The notes beneath the pieces are model-generated. The model saw only the letters and a program-made list of their open reading frames with translations, ran no database searches and had not been told where the DNA came from. A stretch of 64,000 nt of DNA from Nostoc sp. FACHB-280 (lineage in GTDB: Bacteria; Cyanobacteriota; Cyanobacteriia; Cyanobacteriales; Nostocaceae). Positions within the stretch are counted from its first letter, which is position 1, and each line of letters begins with the position of its first letter. Below are positions 33,692 to 42,556 of this stretch, one piece after another. Where the stretch lies: contig NZ_JACJSD010000029.1 in assembly GCF_014697615.1 (NCBI RefSeq), positions 22,149-86,148 on the forward strand, given 5' to 3'. The translations under genes and the position numbers were made by a program.

Positions 33692-36112
33692 TTACCGATA
33701 TTTATGCTGTTCGAGAAGTTGTTGCGCTCTGGGTTTATAAATTAAGTAAAACAGTGCTTCTAGATAGCGCAATAAATCTTCGCGGTTTTCTTGGGAAGTA
33801 AAATTCCAGAAACCGTAAATTCTAGCTAAAGATAACAGCTTGGTCGTGTGTATTTTCCAAGTATAGGTAGTGTAAACTCGGTTAATTGCCTTTTGAGAAA
33901 TTGTTTGCCAATAGTCGGGATTTTGTTCACATTTGGTAACAAAATCTAAAATTTTCGTAGCCGTCTCTGCTAAATTCGTGGGGTTAATGTAAAAGCCATT
34001 AACTTTATCTTGAATGATTTCTAGCGGCCCGCCAAATTGAGTCGCAAAGGTTGGTAGTCCAGAAATCATTGATTCTAAAATTGTTAAACCGAAGGCTTCA
34101 AATAAAGCAGGTTGGACAAAAATACCTTGATGGTCAGCAATCACACGATAAATTTCGCCAGAATCACTTTTTGATAACCGGACACCTAACCAACGAATTT
34201 TGCCGTGAAGATTATATTCATCAATGATGTGATAAAGCTTGATAATTTCGTCACGTTCTTCGTTGTCGTCTGATTCTTCTGTGCGTAATTTCCCTGCCAC
34301 TAAAATCAAGTTACAATGCTCTTGCAAATCTTTATTTTGACCAAAACATTCGGCTAAACCAGTCAGGTTTTTAATGCGGTCGAGACGCGCCATTGAAAAG
34401 ATAGGGCGCTTGTTGGGGTCATCCAGTTTGCCGAAAATTTGGCTAGAGTCTTCTAAAGTAAATAACATTTCAGCGAGACGCAAGCGATCGCTTTCTACCC
34501 GTTCTTCAGTCTTGGTGTAGGGGAAGTAGTAACTCTCGTTCACCCCAGGCGGAACAACATTAAATTTCGGGCTGAATAACTCAATGCCATTCACTACATG
34601 ATACAACTCCGGCATGGTGAAGCATTTATAAGACTCGTATTGTCCTACACTATCAGGTGTGCCGACAATTTCTTGATAAGTACTGCTGACCACAAAGTTA
34701 GCAGCATTCATAGCAATTAAGTCAGCAGTAAATTGTAGAGAGAAATGATATTTATCTTCTAAATCTTGCCAGTAAAGATTACTAAACAAATATTTAGATT
34801 TTTCTAAAGCATGGGCGATGTTACATTGGGTAACTTTCATCCGTCGCGCTAATAGGAAGGCGACTAAGTTTCCATCAGTGTAGTTACCCACAATTAAGTC
34901 TGGTTTACCTTGAAATTCTGCTAATAATTCTCTTTCTGAGTCAATAGCAAAGGTTTCGAGATAAGGCCAAAACTCAAAGCGAGAAATCCAGTTTTGGGTC
35001 ATGTTGGGATTGAAATCCCGCAAAGGTACGCGCAAAATCCAAGCATTATCTGTACCGTAGACTTTCTCTAACCTTTCGTTACATAAAGTACCATCACTAT
35101 TGGGAATCAAGCGCGAGAGAATAATGACTTTTGGTTGGACGTTTAGTCCTTCTAAACCCGCCAGTAAGACATCTTCTTGTAGTTGCTTTTCTAAATTTCT
35201 GGCTTGGTCGAGTACATAAACTACTTGACCACCTGTATCGGGTCTTCCTAAAACTCCCTCTTGTCCAAACCAACCATGTGCGGAAACCAAGACGATTCTA
35301 AAAATCATCGGGACGCGGGAAATAAATTCTTCGAGAATTTGGGGGGCTGGTGAGTCAATTAGTTCGTCCAAAATATTCAGGGTTTCTTGTACCCGTTGGG
35401 CGGTGTTACCCCAACCTGGTTCAAAACCCATTGTTTGCAATTGAAAGCGAAAATCATCGTAGGGTTCATCACTGGGGCGTTCGTTGACAAATGCGATCGC
35501 TTTTTTGACTTGTTGAGAAAGCTGCTGCTGTGATTGAATCCGATTGTTAATTAGGAGTTGAATACCGTTATATTGGTGCAGGCGCAAAAAGTTAAATAAG
35601 CTTTCTAGCCATTGTTTGGGGTCTTGGAAAAGTTTACTAGAAAGATAACGGTTGAGATACTGTACACCCTTACCAATGTTTTTGGGGTCGCGGATAACTG
35701 GGGTGTAGTCATAAAAAGGGCCGAAGTCTAATTCTAACAGGTCGCCTTCGTTGGGATGATATTTATTGACGAGGCGATCGCGCAGATCCAGTAGTTCTTG
35801 TACTGTCATAGCTTCCGCACTCAAATCTGCTGTGATTCGATACACTTCTTGACTAGCAATATAAGGGCGGATAATAAAACAAAAGTTGGAGTCTTCTTGA
35901 ATAATTTCTTGCGTGTAATAGAGGAGTTTTCCTAACAGAGATAATTTGTCAGACTTTTCCGGCTGCCCATGTTTAGCACAATATTCACCATATACCTGGA
36001 GTATGTCATTTCTCAGTAAATAATTTTTTTCTTGTTGGCGTAATTCACTAATGAAAGCACGCAAATCATTTTTTTCTTCACTTTCTAGAACTGCTTGAAT
36101 CAATTCAGACAT
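33692..36112 (-). CDS. susA: Sucrose synthase
   Basis: This 806-residue GT-B enzyme interconverts sucrose plus a nucleoside diphosphate (UDP or ADP) with NDP-glucose plus fructose. The N-terminal regulatory region is followed by the glycosyltransferase halves: SAHGWFGQEGVLGRPDTGGQ, NGIELFSPKFNVVPPGVNES and the C-terminal EAFGLTILESM (E-x7-E type). I start at ATG 36112 (SELIQAVLESEE) with GAGG upstream; the frame extends ten codons further. The 806-residue length equals that known for SusA of Anabaena. In heterocystous species it draws sucrose into glycogen and vegetative or heterocyst carbon flow. Confidence 0.95.
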   Translation of the reverse strand: MSELIQAVLESEEKNDLRAFISELRQQEKNYLLRNDILQVYGEYCAKHGQPEKSDKLSLLGKLLYYTQEIIQEDSNFCFIIRPYIASQEVYRITADLSAEAMTVQELLDLRDRLVNKYHPNEGDLLELDFGPFYDYTPVIRDPKNIGKGVQYLNRYLSSKLFQDPKQWLESLFNFLRLHQYNGIQLLINNRIQSQQQLSQQVKKAIAFVNERPSDEPYDDFRFQLQTMGFEPGWGNTAQRVQETLNILDELIDSPAPQILEEFISRVPMIFRIVLVSAHGWFGQEGVLGRPDTGGQVVYVLDQARNLEKQLQEDVLLAGLEGLNVQPKVIILSRLIPNSDGTLCNERLEKVYGTDNAWILRVPLRDFNPNMTQNWISRFEFWPYLETFAIDSERELLAEFQGKPDLIVGNYTDGNLVAFLLARRMKVTQCNIAHALEKSKYLFSNLYWQDLEDKYHFSLQFTADLIAMNAANFVVSSTYQEIVGTPDSVGQYESYKCFTMPELYHVVNGIELFSPKFNVVPPGVNESYYFPYTKTEERVESDRLRLAEMLFTLEDSSQIFGKLDDPNKRPIFSMARLDRIKNLTGLAECFGQNKDLQEHCNLILVAGKLRTEESDDNEERDEIIKLYHIIDEYNLHGKIRWLGVRLSKSDSGEIYRVIADHQGIFVQPALFEAFGLTILESMISGLPTFATQFGGPLEIIQDKVNGFYINPTNLAETATKILDFVTKCEQNPDYWQTISQKAINRVYTTYTWKIHTTKLLSLARIYGFWNFTSQENREDLLRYLEALFYLIYKPRAQQLLEQHKYR

Positions 36113-36607
36113 ATTCACCTCACAGTCAATAAGTACAAACACGAATAAACACAGATAAACTCTTTCTATCTGTGTTTCACAAAGCTTATGGACTTCTTGC
36201 GTGTTCTTCTTTACCTAAATTATCGAAGACTCCGTATGATTCCCTCTAACTATAGGCGGACAATTTTCCTAACTTTAGGCTGATTCAGTACATTTATTGC
36301 TGGAAATGCCTCAATTCTCACTTGATATCGAAAAGCGATCGCCTGATAAATTATTTCTTTTTCTCTTTAGCTCAATTTCTCAACAACGCCTAATAAAAAT
36401 TTAAATTGTTTTGCTTTAAATGTAAAATATTCATACTTGTTTGTGGCCAGTATTTTTTTGCAATAAAAGTTAATTTTTATATTGTGGTACTAACAATGAG
36501 TTTGTATTTAAATCAAATAAAATCAACTTTTGATATTAGTGAGAATAATTTAAATTTGCCCTCGCTATAATTGCACCACGAAGTAATTAGAAACAGGGAC
36601 GGTATAT
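36113..36607. other. AT-rich spacer between susA and a small-peptide gene
   Basis: This 495-bp region should contain the susA promoter on the minus strand and, at 36566-36571, a TATAAT box for the small gene on the plus strand. I see no repeat or further ORF. Confidence 0.4.
36566..36571 (+). promoter_or_regulatory. TATAAT -10 box for the 38-residue peptide gene
   Basis: A perfect TATAAT lies 36 nt before the ATG at 36608. No convincing -35 box is at 16-18 bp, though TTGATA occurs about 30 bp upstream. Transcription from here would give a leader of about 30 nt. Confidence 0.45.
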
Positions 36608-36724
36608 ATGCAAGACCATTCACATAAATTAACAACTACCGACCACAGCATAGGCAACATTCTAATTGTCTCATTCATCGTATTCTGTGGAATGACTTTT
36701 ATCTTTCTTTTAGGAATTTTCTAA
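36608..36724 (+). CDS. Predicted single-span membrane peptide
   Basis: This is a 38-residue ORF, too short for routine calling. A polar, His/Thr-rich start (QDHSHKLTTTDHSIGN) leads to one hydrophobic helix from about residue 17 to the C terminus (ILIVSFIVFCGMTFIFLLGI). Support for a real gene is contextual: a TATAAT box 36 nt upstream, an AGGGACGG purine tract near the ATG, and a strong intrinsic terminator 30 nt after the stop. Small single-helix proteins are common accessory subunits of photosynthetic and respiratory complexes, but I do not recognise this one. It has the same direction as nothing nearby and looks monocistronic. Confidence 0.6.
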   Translation: MQDHSHKLTTTDHSIGNILIVSFIVFCGMTFIFLLGIF

Positions 36725-36753
36725 CAGTGACCTTGGGAAATAAAGAATTTGTG

Positions 36754-36787
36754 GGGAAGCAAACAACTGAATTTGCTTCCCTTTTTA
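36754..36787 (+). terminator. Intrinsic terminator of the small-peptide gene
   Basis: GGGAAGCAAA (36754-36763) pairs perfectly with TTTGCTTCCC (36772-36781), loop of 8 nt, followed by a run of T. This is a textbook rho-independent terminator, 30 nt after the small ORF. Confidence 0.8.
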
Positions 36788-37048
36788 ATGAGGATTTACG
36801 CAAAAAAATTATGAAACTTCTCCCGCCTAGAACTAAAGTTCCAGGCTAATAGCTAAAGTCCACTCAAGTGGACTGCAATGAATTGCTGGTTGAGTTCTCT
36901 GAAAGAGGAGTTACGCTATGAGACTCAGAATTGATTCCCAGGCAGGACTGAAAATTAAAGTTTTGATAAAAGTGTTACCGGGATAGCCAAACGTTATTGT
37001 ACCCATTCCGGTTTATAACTTTTAATTAGAGTAGTTTGTATTAACTAG
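36788..37048. other. Spacer before tRNA-His
   Basis: This region contains a partial repeat, CTAAAGTTCCAGGCTAATAG followed by CTAAAGTCCACTCAAGTGG at about 36832-36872, a fragment often seen in Nostocales spacers. No gene is supported. Confidence 0.3.
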
Positions 37049-37122
37049 GGCGAACGATGGGACTCGAACCCACGGATGGTGGTACCACAAACCACTGCCT
37101 TAACCACTTGGCTACGCTCGCC
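37049..37122 (-). tRNA. tRNA-His (anticodon GTG)
   Basis: On the minus strand the sequence folds as a cloverleaf: acceptor GCGAGCG with CGTTCGC, D arm GCC..GGC, anticodon stem GTGGT/ACCAC with loop TTGTGGT (anticodon GTG), and T loop GTTCGAGTC. The extra 5' G (G-1) opposite C73, diagnostic for tRNA-His, is encoded. CCA is not encoded. Confidence 0.93.
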
Positions 37123-37234
37123 ATTGACTTATCGATTAATAATCATAGCATCTATTTAGTGATTGAGCAAGGGTTTTTTTCAAGGAACGGACTTTACTAA
37201 TGTATAGTCCAGGAACACTAATGGCTATCAGAAG

Positions 37235-37630
37235 ATGACAGTGAGAAATATGAAGCTTTTGACGATGATGGCATTGGCGATCGCTACTAGCATAGCTGTA
37301 GTTAGCGTAGCCATGTCTAAAACCAATCCGACCTCCCAGGAGTATGAAGATTATGCAGTCAATCAACTCACCCAATATCTCAAAAATGATGTGTGTCAAA
37401 AAACCTCAAAGTTGATTGAGAGCTTACTTAATTCTCGCTGCGACAAACTTGTTGATTCTACTAACCCCCAAATGCGAGATTTGATCAGAACCACAACGGA
37501 ACGGCAAGATTTTATGTTGTTTAGTGTGTACCGTACAGATTTGACTCTTGGTGCTTGGCTACCAGGGTACAAGTTTGAAACGGTGGGAGCTTTTCATAAT
37601 TTTTATACTTACAGAGCTGAACAGCAATAG
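37235..37630 (+). CDS. DUF4359-like secreted protein
   Basis: This protein of about 131 residues begins with a signal-type helix (KLLTMMALAIATSIAVVSVAM). The mature part contains YAVNQLTQYLKNDVCQKTS, a second Cys and VYRTDLTLG.WLPGYKFETVGAF, which resemble the cyanobacterial DUF4359 family of unknown function. Two Cys residues may form a disulphide outside the cytoplasm. A second ATG at 37250 (KLLTMM) with GTGAG before it is a good alternative start that leaves the signal peptide intact. Confidence 0.72.
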   Translation: MTVRNMKLLTMMALAIATSIAVVSVAMSKTNPTSQEYEDYAVNQLTQYLKNDVCQKTSKLIESLLNSRCDKLVDSTNPQMRDLIRTTTERQDFMLFSVYRTDLTLGAWLPGYKFETVGAFHNFYTYRAEQQ

Positions 37631-37689
37631 CCTTCACTAACTCCCGCATCTAAGATTAAGCTTAGTTAGCAAGAGTTACACCTTTACCC

Positions 37690-38412
37690 ATGTCATCTGC
37701 ATATCTTTTGGTATCGCACGGAAGCCGTGACCCTCGTCCAGAAATTGCTTTACAGCAATTGACAGAATTCATCAATCAAAAACAGCAAAGTTACTCATCA
37801 AGCAAAAAACTAGTCGGCTTGGCTTACTTAGAAACACGTCCAGAACCTCTACACATCCAAATCAAAGAATTTGCTCATAGTGCATTTGTGGCTGGATGCG
37901 AGAGTCTCAAAATCATACCCCTATTTCTTTTACCGGGAGTCCATGTGATGCAAGAAATCCCCGAAGAAATAGCACTAGCACAACAAGCTTTGGGTAAAGA
38001 TATTAATTTGGAATTACTACCATATATAGGTAGCAACCCTGCTCTAACTAAGTTGCTGTCTCAACAAATGGCTGAGATCATAACCCAAGCCTGGATTTTA
38101 ATTGCTCATGGGAGTCGCCGTCCGGGTTTTCAACAGCCAGTGGAAACCATAGCAGCAAATATAGGTGCAGTAGCAGCCTATTGGTCTGTGGCTCCTAGTT
38201 TAGAAGCACAGGTAGAACAGTTGGTAGCTGCTGGTAAAGAAGAAATTGCAATTGTGCCATATTTTTTATTCGCAGGTGGCATAACAGATGCGATCGCTCA
38301 ACTCACAGAAACGCTAAAATTAAAATTTCCGGCTGTGACTTTTCAATTAGCTCAACCTTTGGGAGCAAGTGCAGAGTTAGCTGATTTGATTTGGGATTTG
38401 ATGAAGGAATGA
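37690..38412 (+). CDS. sirB: Sirohydrochlorin ferrochelatase (CbiX/SirB family)
   Basis: This 240-residue chelatase consists of two CbiX half-domains, each opening with a HGSR motif: LLVSHGSRDPRPEIAL near residue 7 and LIAHGSRRPGFQQ near residue 139. It inserts a divalent metal (Fe for siroheme, Co in cobalamin synthesis) into sirohydrochlorin. It overlaps cobA by the ATGA arrangement at 38409-38412, so the methyltransferase and chelatase of the same branch are translationally coupled. The metal specificity cannot be read from sequence. Confidence 0.9.
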   Translation: MSSAYLLVSHGSRDPRPEIALQQLTEFINQKQQSYSSSKKLVGLAYLETRPEPLHIQIKEFAHSAFVAGCESLKIIPLFLLPGVHVMQEIPEEIALAQQALGKDINLELLPYIGSNPALTKLLSQQMAEIITQAWILIAHGSRRPGFQQPVETIAANIGAVAAYWSVAPSLEAQVEQLVAAGKEEIAIVPYFLFAGGITDAIAQLTETLKLKFPAVTFQLAQPLGASAELADLIWDLMKE

Positions 38413-39470
38413 ACTGCACAGAAAAAGAAGAGCAGAAGAATTTGGGAAAAGTTTATTTAGTAGGTGCAGGGCCGGGAGACCCCGGACTGATGACTCTCAA
38501 AGGCAAAAGCTTATTAGAATGTGCCGATGTCGTGATTTATGATGCGTTGGTGAGTCCAGCAATTTTAGCTATGATTAATCCCCAAGCCGAAAAAATCAAC
38601 GCTGGGAAGCGGATGGGGAGACATTCACTATTACAAGATGAAACCACGCAGTTATTAATAGATAAAGCCCAAGACAACACGATAATAGTACGACTCAAAG
38701 GCGGCGACCCGTTTATTTTTGGTCGTGGTGGCGAAGAAATGGCAGATTTAGTCAACGCCGGGATTCCTGTAGAAGTTGTGCCAGGAATTACATCTGGAAT
38801 TGCGGCTCCAGCCTATGCTGGCATACCTTTGACCCATCGCTTGCATAGTTCATCAGTCACATTTGTAACTGGACATGAGTCGGCTGGTAAGTATAGACCG
38901 AAGGTAAATTGGCAAGCGATCGCCCAAGGTTCTGAGACAATTGTCATTTATATGGGTGTTCATAATCTGTCGCACATTATTGAAGAGTTAACGGCGGCGG
39001 GTTTAAGTTTAGCAACACCAATTGCTTTAGTGCGCTGGGGTACAAGACCAGATCAAGAAGAATTAATTGGTCAGTTAGGCACAATTGTAGAGCAAGTTGA
39101 ACAAACCAAATTTGATGCGCCAGCGATCGCGGTTATTGGTTCTGTGGTGAATCTACACGATGTATTATCTGGTTGTCGTCCAGAACATTCATATTTTCCT
39201 TTCAATACAAACAATCAATCACCTGTTGAATCAGAACCTCAGCAAGAGTTAGTATCCTCATCTCAATCTTTTAAAGAGATGAGATTTTATCTATCGGCAC
39301 TTATAGGTTTTATCTTATTGGTTTACTATAAAACATTATTTTCTCAACTAAGTGTAGTGATTGATATTTGTGTTGTGCTATTTGTTGGTTTACTCATAGC
39401 AATTATGGCTGGTTTTCCCGTTCGTCAAGCGTTCAATACCATTATTCAAAACATATTACAAAGTATCTAA
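38409..39470 (+). CDS. cobA: Uroporphyrinogen-III C-methyltransferase with membrane tail
   Basis: This is a 353-residue SUMT. Residues about 12-255 are the methyltransferase: VYLVGAGPGDPGLMTLKG, RLKGGDPFIFGRGGEE, VVPGITSGIAAPAYAGIPLTH and IAVIGSVVNLHDVL. It makes precorrin-2 with SAM as donor. I start at ATG 38409, with AAGGA upstream, overlapping sirB by ATGA; the frame is open a little further. After a Ser/Gln/Glu-rich linker (about 262-290), residues about 295-353 contain two hydrophobic segments (FYLSALIGFILLVYY, VVIDICVVLFVGLLIAIMAG). Ordinary CobA ends before this, so the tail is unusual and may tether the enzyme to a membrane. Confidence 0.9.
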   Translation: MNCTEKEEQKNLGKVYLVGAGPGDPGLMTLKGKSLLECADVVIYDALVSPAILAMINPQAEKINAGKRMGRHSLLQDETTQLLIDKAQDNTIIVRLKGGDPFIFGRGGEEMADLVNAGIPVEVVPGITSGIAAPAYAGIPLTHRLHSSSVTFVTGHESAGKYRPKVNWQAIAQGSETIVIYMGVHNLSHIIEELTAAGLSLATPIALVRWGTRPDQEELIGQLGTIVEQVEQTKFDAPAIAVIGSVVNLHDVLSGCRPEHSYFPFNTNNQSPVESEPQQELVSSSQSFKEMRFYLSALIGFILLVYYKTLFSQLSVVIDICVVLFVGLLIAIMAGFPVRQAFNTIIQNILQSI

Positions 39471-39502
39471 ATCATCAATCTCACAAGATTTACGCATTAA
39501 AA

Positions 39503-39799
39503 GTGAAAGCCAGAATAGAAAATCAAGTACTATTTCTCCACCACCCAGACTTGCCAGAGTTTAAAAAGGGCGGTTCGGTGGTGAGAAATTCTTATTTTTG
39601 GGCGCTGCGTTCAATTGCAGGACGGGCTTCGCGTTACAGTGATTGGGAATATGAATCAGAAGTATGGTTTGCCCTGAGACGAATGTTGTTATCATTCGCG
39701 GAGTCTGGGTATTTAGGTTACAGAGAGACTTTGTTGGAATTTCCCCTAGAGATGGGAGAAATCCCCGATGTGCTGCGTGATGTTTCCACTTGGGAGTAA
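39503..39799 (+). CDS. Hypothetical protein, 98 residues
   Basis: I do not recognise this small soluble protein. It is rich in aromatic and acidic residues (PDLPEFKKGGSVVRNSYFWA, WEYESEVWFALRRMLLSFAE) and ends GEIPDVLRDVSTWE. The frame overlaps the end of cobA if extended to 39368; a GTG at 39503 avoids this and begins with VKARIENQ. The clean, biased composition suggests a real gene. It follows cobA on the same strand after 32 bases and may be in the same transcript. Confidence 0.55.
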   Translation: MKARIENQVLFLHHPDLPEFKKGGSVVRNSYFWALRSIAGRASRYSDWEYESEVWFALRRMLLSFAESGYLGYRETLLEFPLEMGEIPDVLRDVSTWE

Positions 39800-39898
39800 T
39801 TTTGTCATTTGTCGTTATTTAATTTTTGACAAGCCTCAGTATAGATGAATGGTTGTTTGCCATTACATTCAAATATCATACTGATACATTGATATAAA

Positions 39899-40390
39899 AT
39901 GAGTCTAGAAATATTAGACAGTGTAGATTCTTCAGAAGTTAGAGAATTGCGAGCAGAAATCCTGTCAAAACGTAATCGAGGAAATGTTTTGTTTGAAATT
40001 AAACAAATAACCTCTAATTTTCTGCTTGACGAGGCTGAAAATTTAACAGAAATTCTTGATTTATTTGTTGGACAAATAGGTTATGTTGGTATTGGCGATC
40101 GCTGGCAAGAAATCACGCAAACAGCAGCCAACAAAATTATAGTATTTGTCCTGACTAAAGATTTAGCCTATTCCTCAAAAATTATGCAGGTAGAAGAGGC
40201 AGAAAAAATCTCTCATCAAGTATTTGATTTATTTCAACCTCACTGTAAATTTTTTACTAACGCAGAATTTGTTAATAACTATTCTGCCATGATTGCTTGG
40301 GATTCTCTGACACCAGCGACCTTTGACACAGGAGTACTGTTTGTAACTGAAACACAGATGGGAATACTCTGGGTAAATGATGAAGATTGA
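39899..40390 (+). CDS. Hypothetical protein, 163 residues
   Basis: I recognise no domain here. The protein is acidic, mixed alpha/beta by composition, with segments ILSKRNRGNVLFEIKQITSN and IVFVLTKDLAYSSKIM and the C terminus TGVLFVTETQMGILWVNDED. There is no signal peptide or membrane helix. The ATG at 39899 follows a TATAAAAT-like stretch. It lies on the same strand as cobA and the 98-residue gene, but an operon is not shown. Confidence 0.55.
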   Translation: MSLEILDSVDSSEVRELRAEILSKRNRGNVLFEIKQITSNFLLDEAENLTEILDLFVGQIGYVGIGDRWQEITQTAANKIIVFVLTKDLAYSSKIMQVEEAEKISHQVFDLFQPHCKFFTNAEFVNNYSAMIAWDSLTPATFDTGVLFVTETQMGILWVNDED

Positions 40391-40607
40391 TGACTGAATT
40401 AGAGAATAAGTTACTAACTTAAACTTTAACTGAGATTTAATCGAGATTTAATAAACAGACGGGATAATTGATAGCCGCGTCGCTAATTGTAATGTGTTTT
40501 TTCAAATTCATCTCCTGTATTTTACATGATGATTTTGTTATCTGAAAAGTAACGGAAATTATCGTCTTTTCTAGTTCGCTATCACCCACTAATTAAATCA
40601 ATTAAGT

Positions 40608-41867
40608 ATGTCTAAGTTAGCTTTTCCCTTACAGATATCAGTTGGAACATTTCTTCTGTTGACTGTTTGTGTAAGTAGTGCCAATAGTGCCACAATTACG
40701 GAAGATTTTGAAATTGGTACAAAAGGCAGTTATGCAGCAGCAAATGTTGTGCTGAGAACAGGGACATGGAATTTTGATGATGCTCTACTGGGGAATCTTA
40801 GTACAGACGTAAAAAATGGTACTCAATCTGCCCGCATCCGCAATAGTGGTATTCTCTCCATGAGATTTGACCGGACTACAGGTGCAGGTACTATCACTCT
40901 CAAACACGCTAGATTTGGTAATGATGGTAATTCTAGCTGGGGCGTTTGGTGTTCAACTAATAGTGGCGCTTCATATTCACCAGTGGGTGCAATTGTCAAT
41001 ACCACTTCTACAACCTTGCAAACAGCGACTATTACCGCCAATATTTCTGGTACAGTTCGCTGCGACATTCGCAAAACTGATGGAACTGCAAACAGAACTA
41101 ATATTGATGACATCGTAATTACTGATTACGGTACTACTTCTTCTTTACCCCCAGGTTCTGTACCTTTCTTTGATAACACCAACAACCTTGTGTCTGGGTT
41201 GGCTTATGGTAGTCCGGCTGATGTCACGCCTCCCGCTCCTGCTCTTAATAGCTTTGACACAGCAGTAGTGAATCTTTGCGGCGTTCCAGGTACAGTTGTG
41301 AGTCGTACTGGTTTCCAAACATTGATGAATAATAACCCCACTGTGTTGGCAAATATTCAGAATTATGTGGGAGGGTACCTCAAACCAGGTCGGACTTCAA
41401 CTGTTGATTTCTTGAACGATTTAACCGACTTGTGGTTTAACGTCGCAGGTTTTGACCATGTATTCTGCGGTGAACCAGTACAAGGCGGTGCTATTGGTGG
41501 ATTGCATTTTGTTGGTCGTTATTTACAGTTGCAAAATCAAGGTTTAGCTGGACGACTGAACAATAATACATCTAACGAAGAAGTCGTGCCGAACACAATC
41601 TACACTATAGGTGCGATCGTGAGAGTTGGTAGTGGGACTTCTCAATCTAGCATTAAAGGTTATCCTTATACTTTGAATGCCGAGGAAATCTTGTCTAAAG
41701 CATCTTTGGGTTACAAAAACAACCCCAACACTACCAGCACTAACCAAACCTGTCTTCTCAGTGTGACTGATGAAGGTAGAACCTTTAAAGCTGTATTTGT
41801 CAGAAGATCAGGTGGTATTCGGACTTTTTATCCTGATGCTACTCCTAGCGGTGCTAACTGTATTTAG
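40608..41867 (+). CDS. Secreted EndoU-like nuclease with N-terminal beta domain
   Basis: This 419-residue protein begins with a Sec signal peptide (hydrophobic residues about 8-27, cleavage near SANSA-T). Residues about 29-175 form a beta-rich choice-of-anchor/MAM-like domain (ITEDFEIGTKG, TGTWNFDDALLGNL, NIDDIVITDYG). Residues about 195-419 match the EndoU (XendoU) ribonuclease pattern: DHVFCGE with His284 and GGLHFVGRY with His300, exactly 16 residues apart as in XendoU (His162, His178), and Lys350 in IKGYPY as the likely third catalytic residue. Cys residues occur near the C terminus. EndoU enzymes cut RNA at uridines to 2',3'-cyclic phosphates; in bacteria the fold is used in toxins. A terminator follows at 41910-41938. 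Extracellular RNase or toxin activity is inferred. Confidence 0.72.
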   Translation: MSKLAFPLQISVGTFLLLTVCVSSANSATITEDFEIGTKGSYAAANVVLRTGTWNFDDALLGNLSTDVKNGTQSARIRNSGILSMRFDRTTGAGTITLKHARFGNDGNSSWGVWCSTNSGASYSPVGAIVNTTSTTLQTATITANISGTVRCDIRKTDGTANRTNIDDIVITDYGTTSSLPPGSVPFFDNTNNLVSGLAYGSPADVTPPAPALNSFDTAVVNLCGVPGTVVSRTGFQTLMNNNPTVLANIQNYVGGYLKPGRTSTVDFLNDLTDLWFNVAGFDHVFCGEPVQGGAIGGLHFVGRYLQLQNQGLAGRLNNNTSNEEVVPNTIYTIGAIVRVGSGTSQSSIKGYPYTLNAEEILSKASLGYKNNPNTTSTNQTCLLSVTDEGRTFKAVFVRRSGGIRTFYPDATPSGANCI

Positions 41868-41909
41868 TAATTAAACTAACAAATTCCAACAAAAATCTAC
41901 AGTTTAGAG

Positions 41910-41938
41910 GTGTAAGTGGGAAAAGCCCTTACACTTTT
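41910..41938 (+). terminator. Terminator of the EndoU-like gene
   Basis: GTGTAAGTGGG (41910-41920) pairs with CCCTTACAC (41926-41934), with a two-base bulge and a short AAAAG loop, followed by TTTT. It lies 42 bases after the stop. Confidence 0.6.
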
Positions 41939-42159
41939 ACTACTATTCACCTCTACTCAAAACATAACTTTTTGTATCTGTGCTATTTACTTTTCTCATC
42001 ATTTTTTCTGGACGAATGGATGATAGTATTTTTGCTAACCACATCAACAATATCTAAGTTGTATTAGTGGTTACAAATGACAGTGGCTCAAGAGGCTACG
42101 TCATTTTTCAGTTAGAAAAACTCTATATTGAGCGAAGTTATAGAATACCAAACTTTTGT

Positions 42160-42420
42160 ATGTCTACATCTGCAATCACTGTCACGGTAAAATTATTTGC
42201 CGCTTATCAAGAAGCTTTTGGGTTGCCAGAATTAGTCCTGGAATTTCCTGAAAATACACCAGTGAAAGCCGTGTGCGATCGCCTGATTGTAGAACGTCCA
42301 GAACTCGCTAAATGGCGCGATATCACCCGTTTTGGTATCAATTTGATTTTTGTGGAACCAGAGACATTACTCCACAATGGTGATGAAGTAGTACTGATTC
42401 CGCCTGTGAGTGGCGGGTAG
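42160..42420 (+). CDS. moaD: Molybdopterin synthase small subunit (MoaD/ThiS family)
   Basis: This 86-residue ubiquitin-like protein starts with VTVKLFAAYQEAFG and ends with the obligatory GlyGly (IPPVSGG). It carries the thiocarboxylate sulfur used with MoaE to convert precursor Z into molybdopterin. The frame extends upstream to 42067, but ATG 42160 gives the family length and start. No moaE is adjacent. The related ThiS cannot be fully excluded; LFAAYQE and length favour MoaD. Confidence 0.85.
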   Translation: MSTSAITVTVKLFAAYQEAFGLPELVLEFPENTPVKAVCDRLIVERPELAKWRDITRFGINLIFVEPETLLHNGDEVVLIPPVSGG

Positions 42421-42556
42421 TATGTTCTAAAACAGATGTCATTCTGACTTGAGAATTTAGGTACTTAATTACTGATGGGCGTTAAAATGTCCTTTGTCAT
42501 TCGTCATTTGTTTTCAGTTAATGACCAATGGCTTATAAAGACAATAACTAATAACC

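Noticed and set aside
37136..37399. 87-residue minus-strand ORF opposite the DUF4359-like gene
   Set aside because: It is antisense to a better supported secreted protein and has no recognisable sequence.
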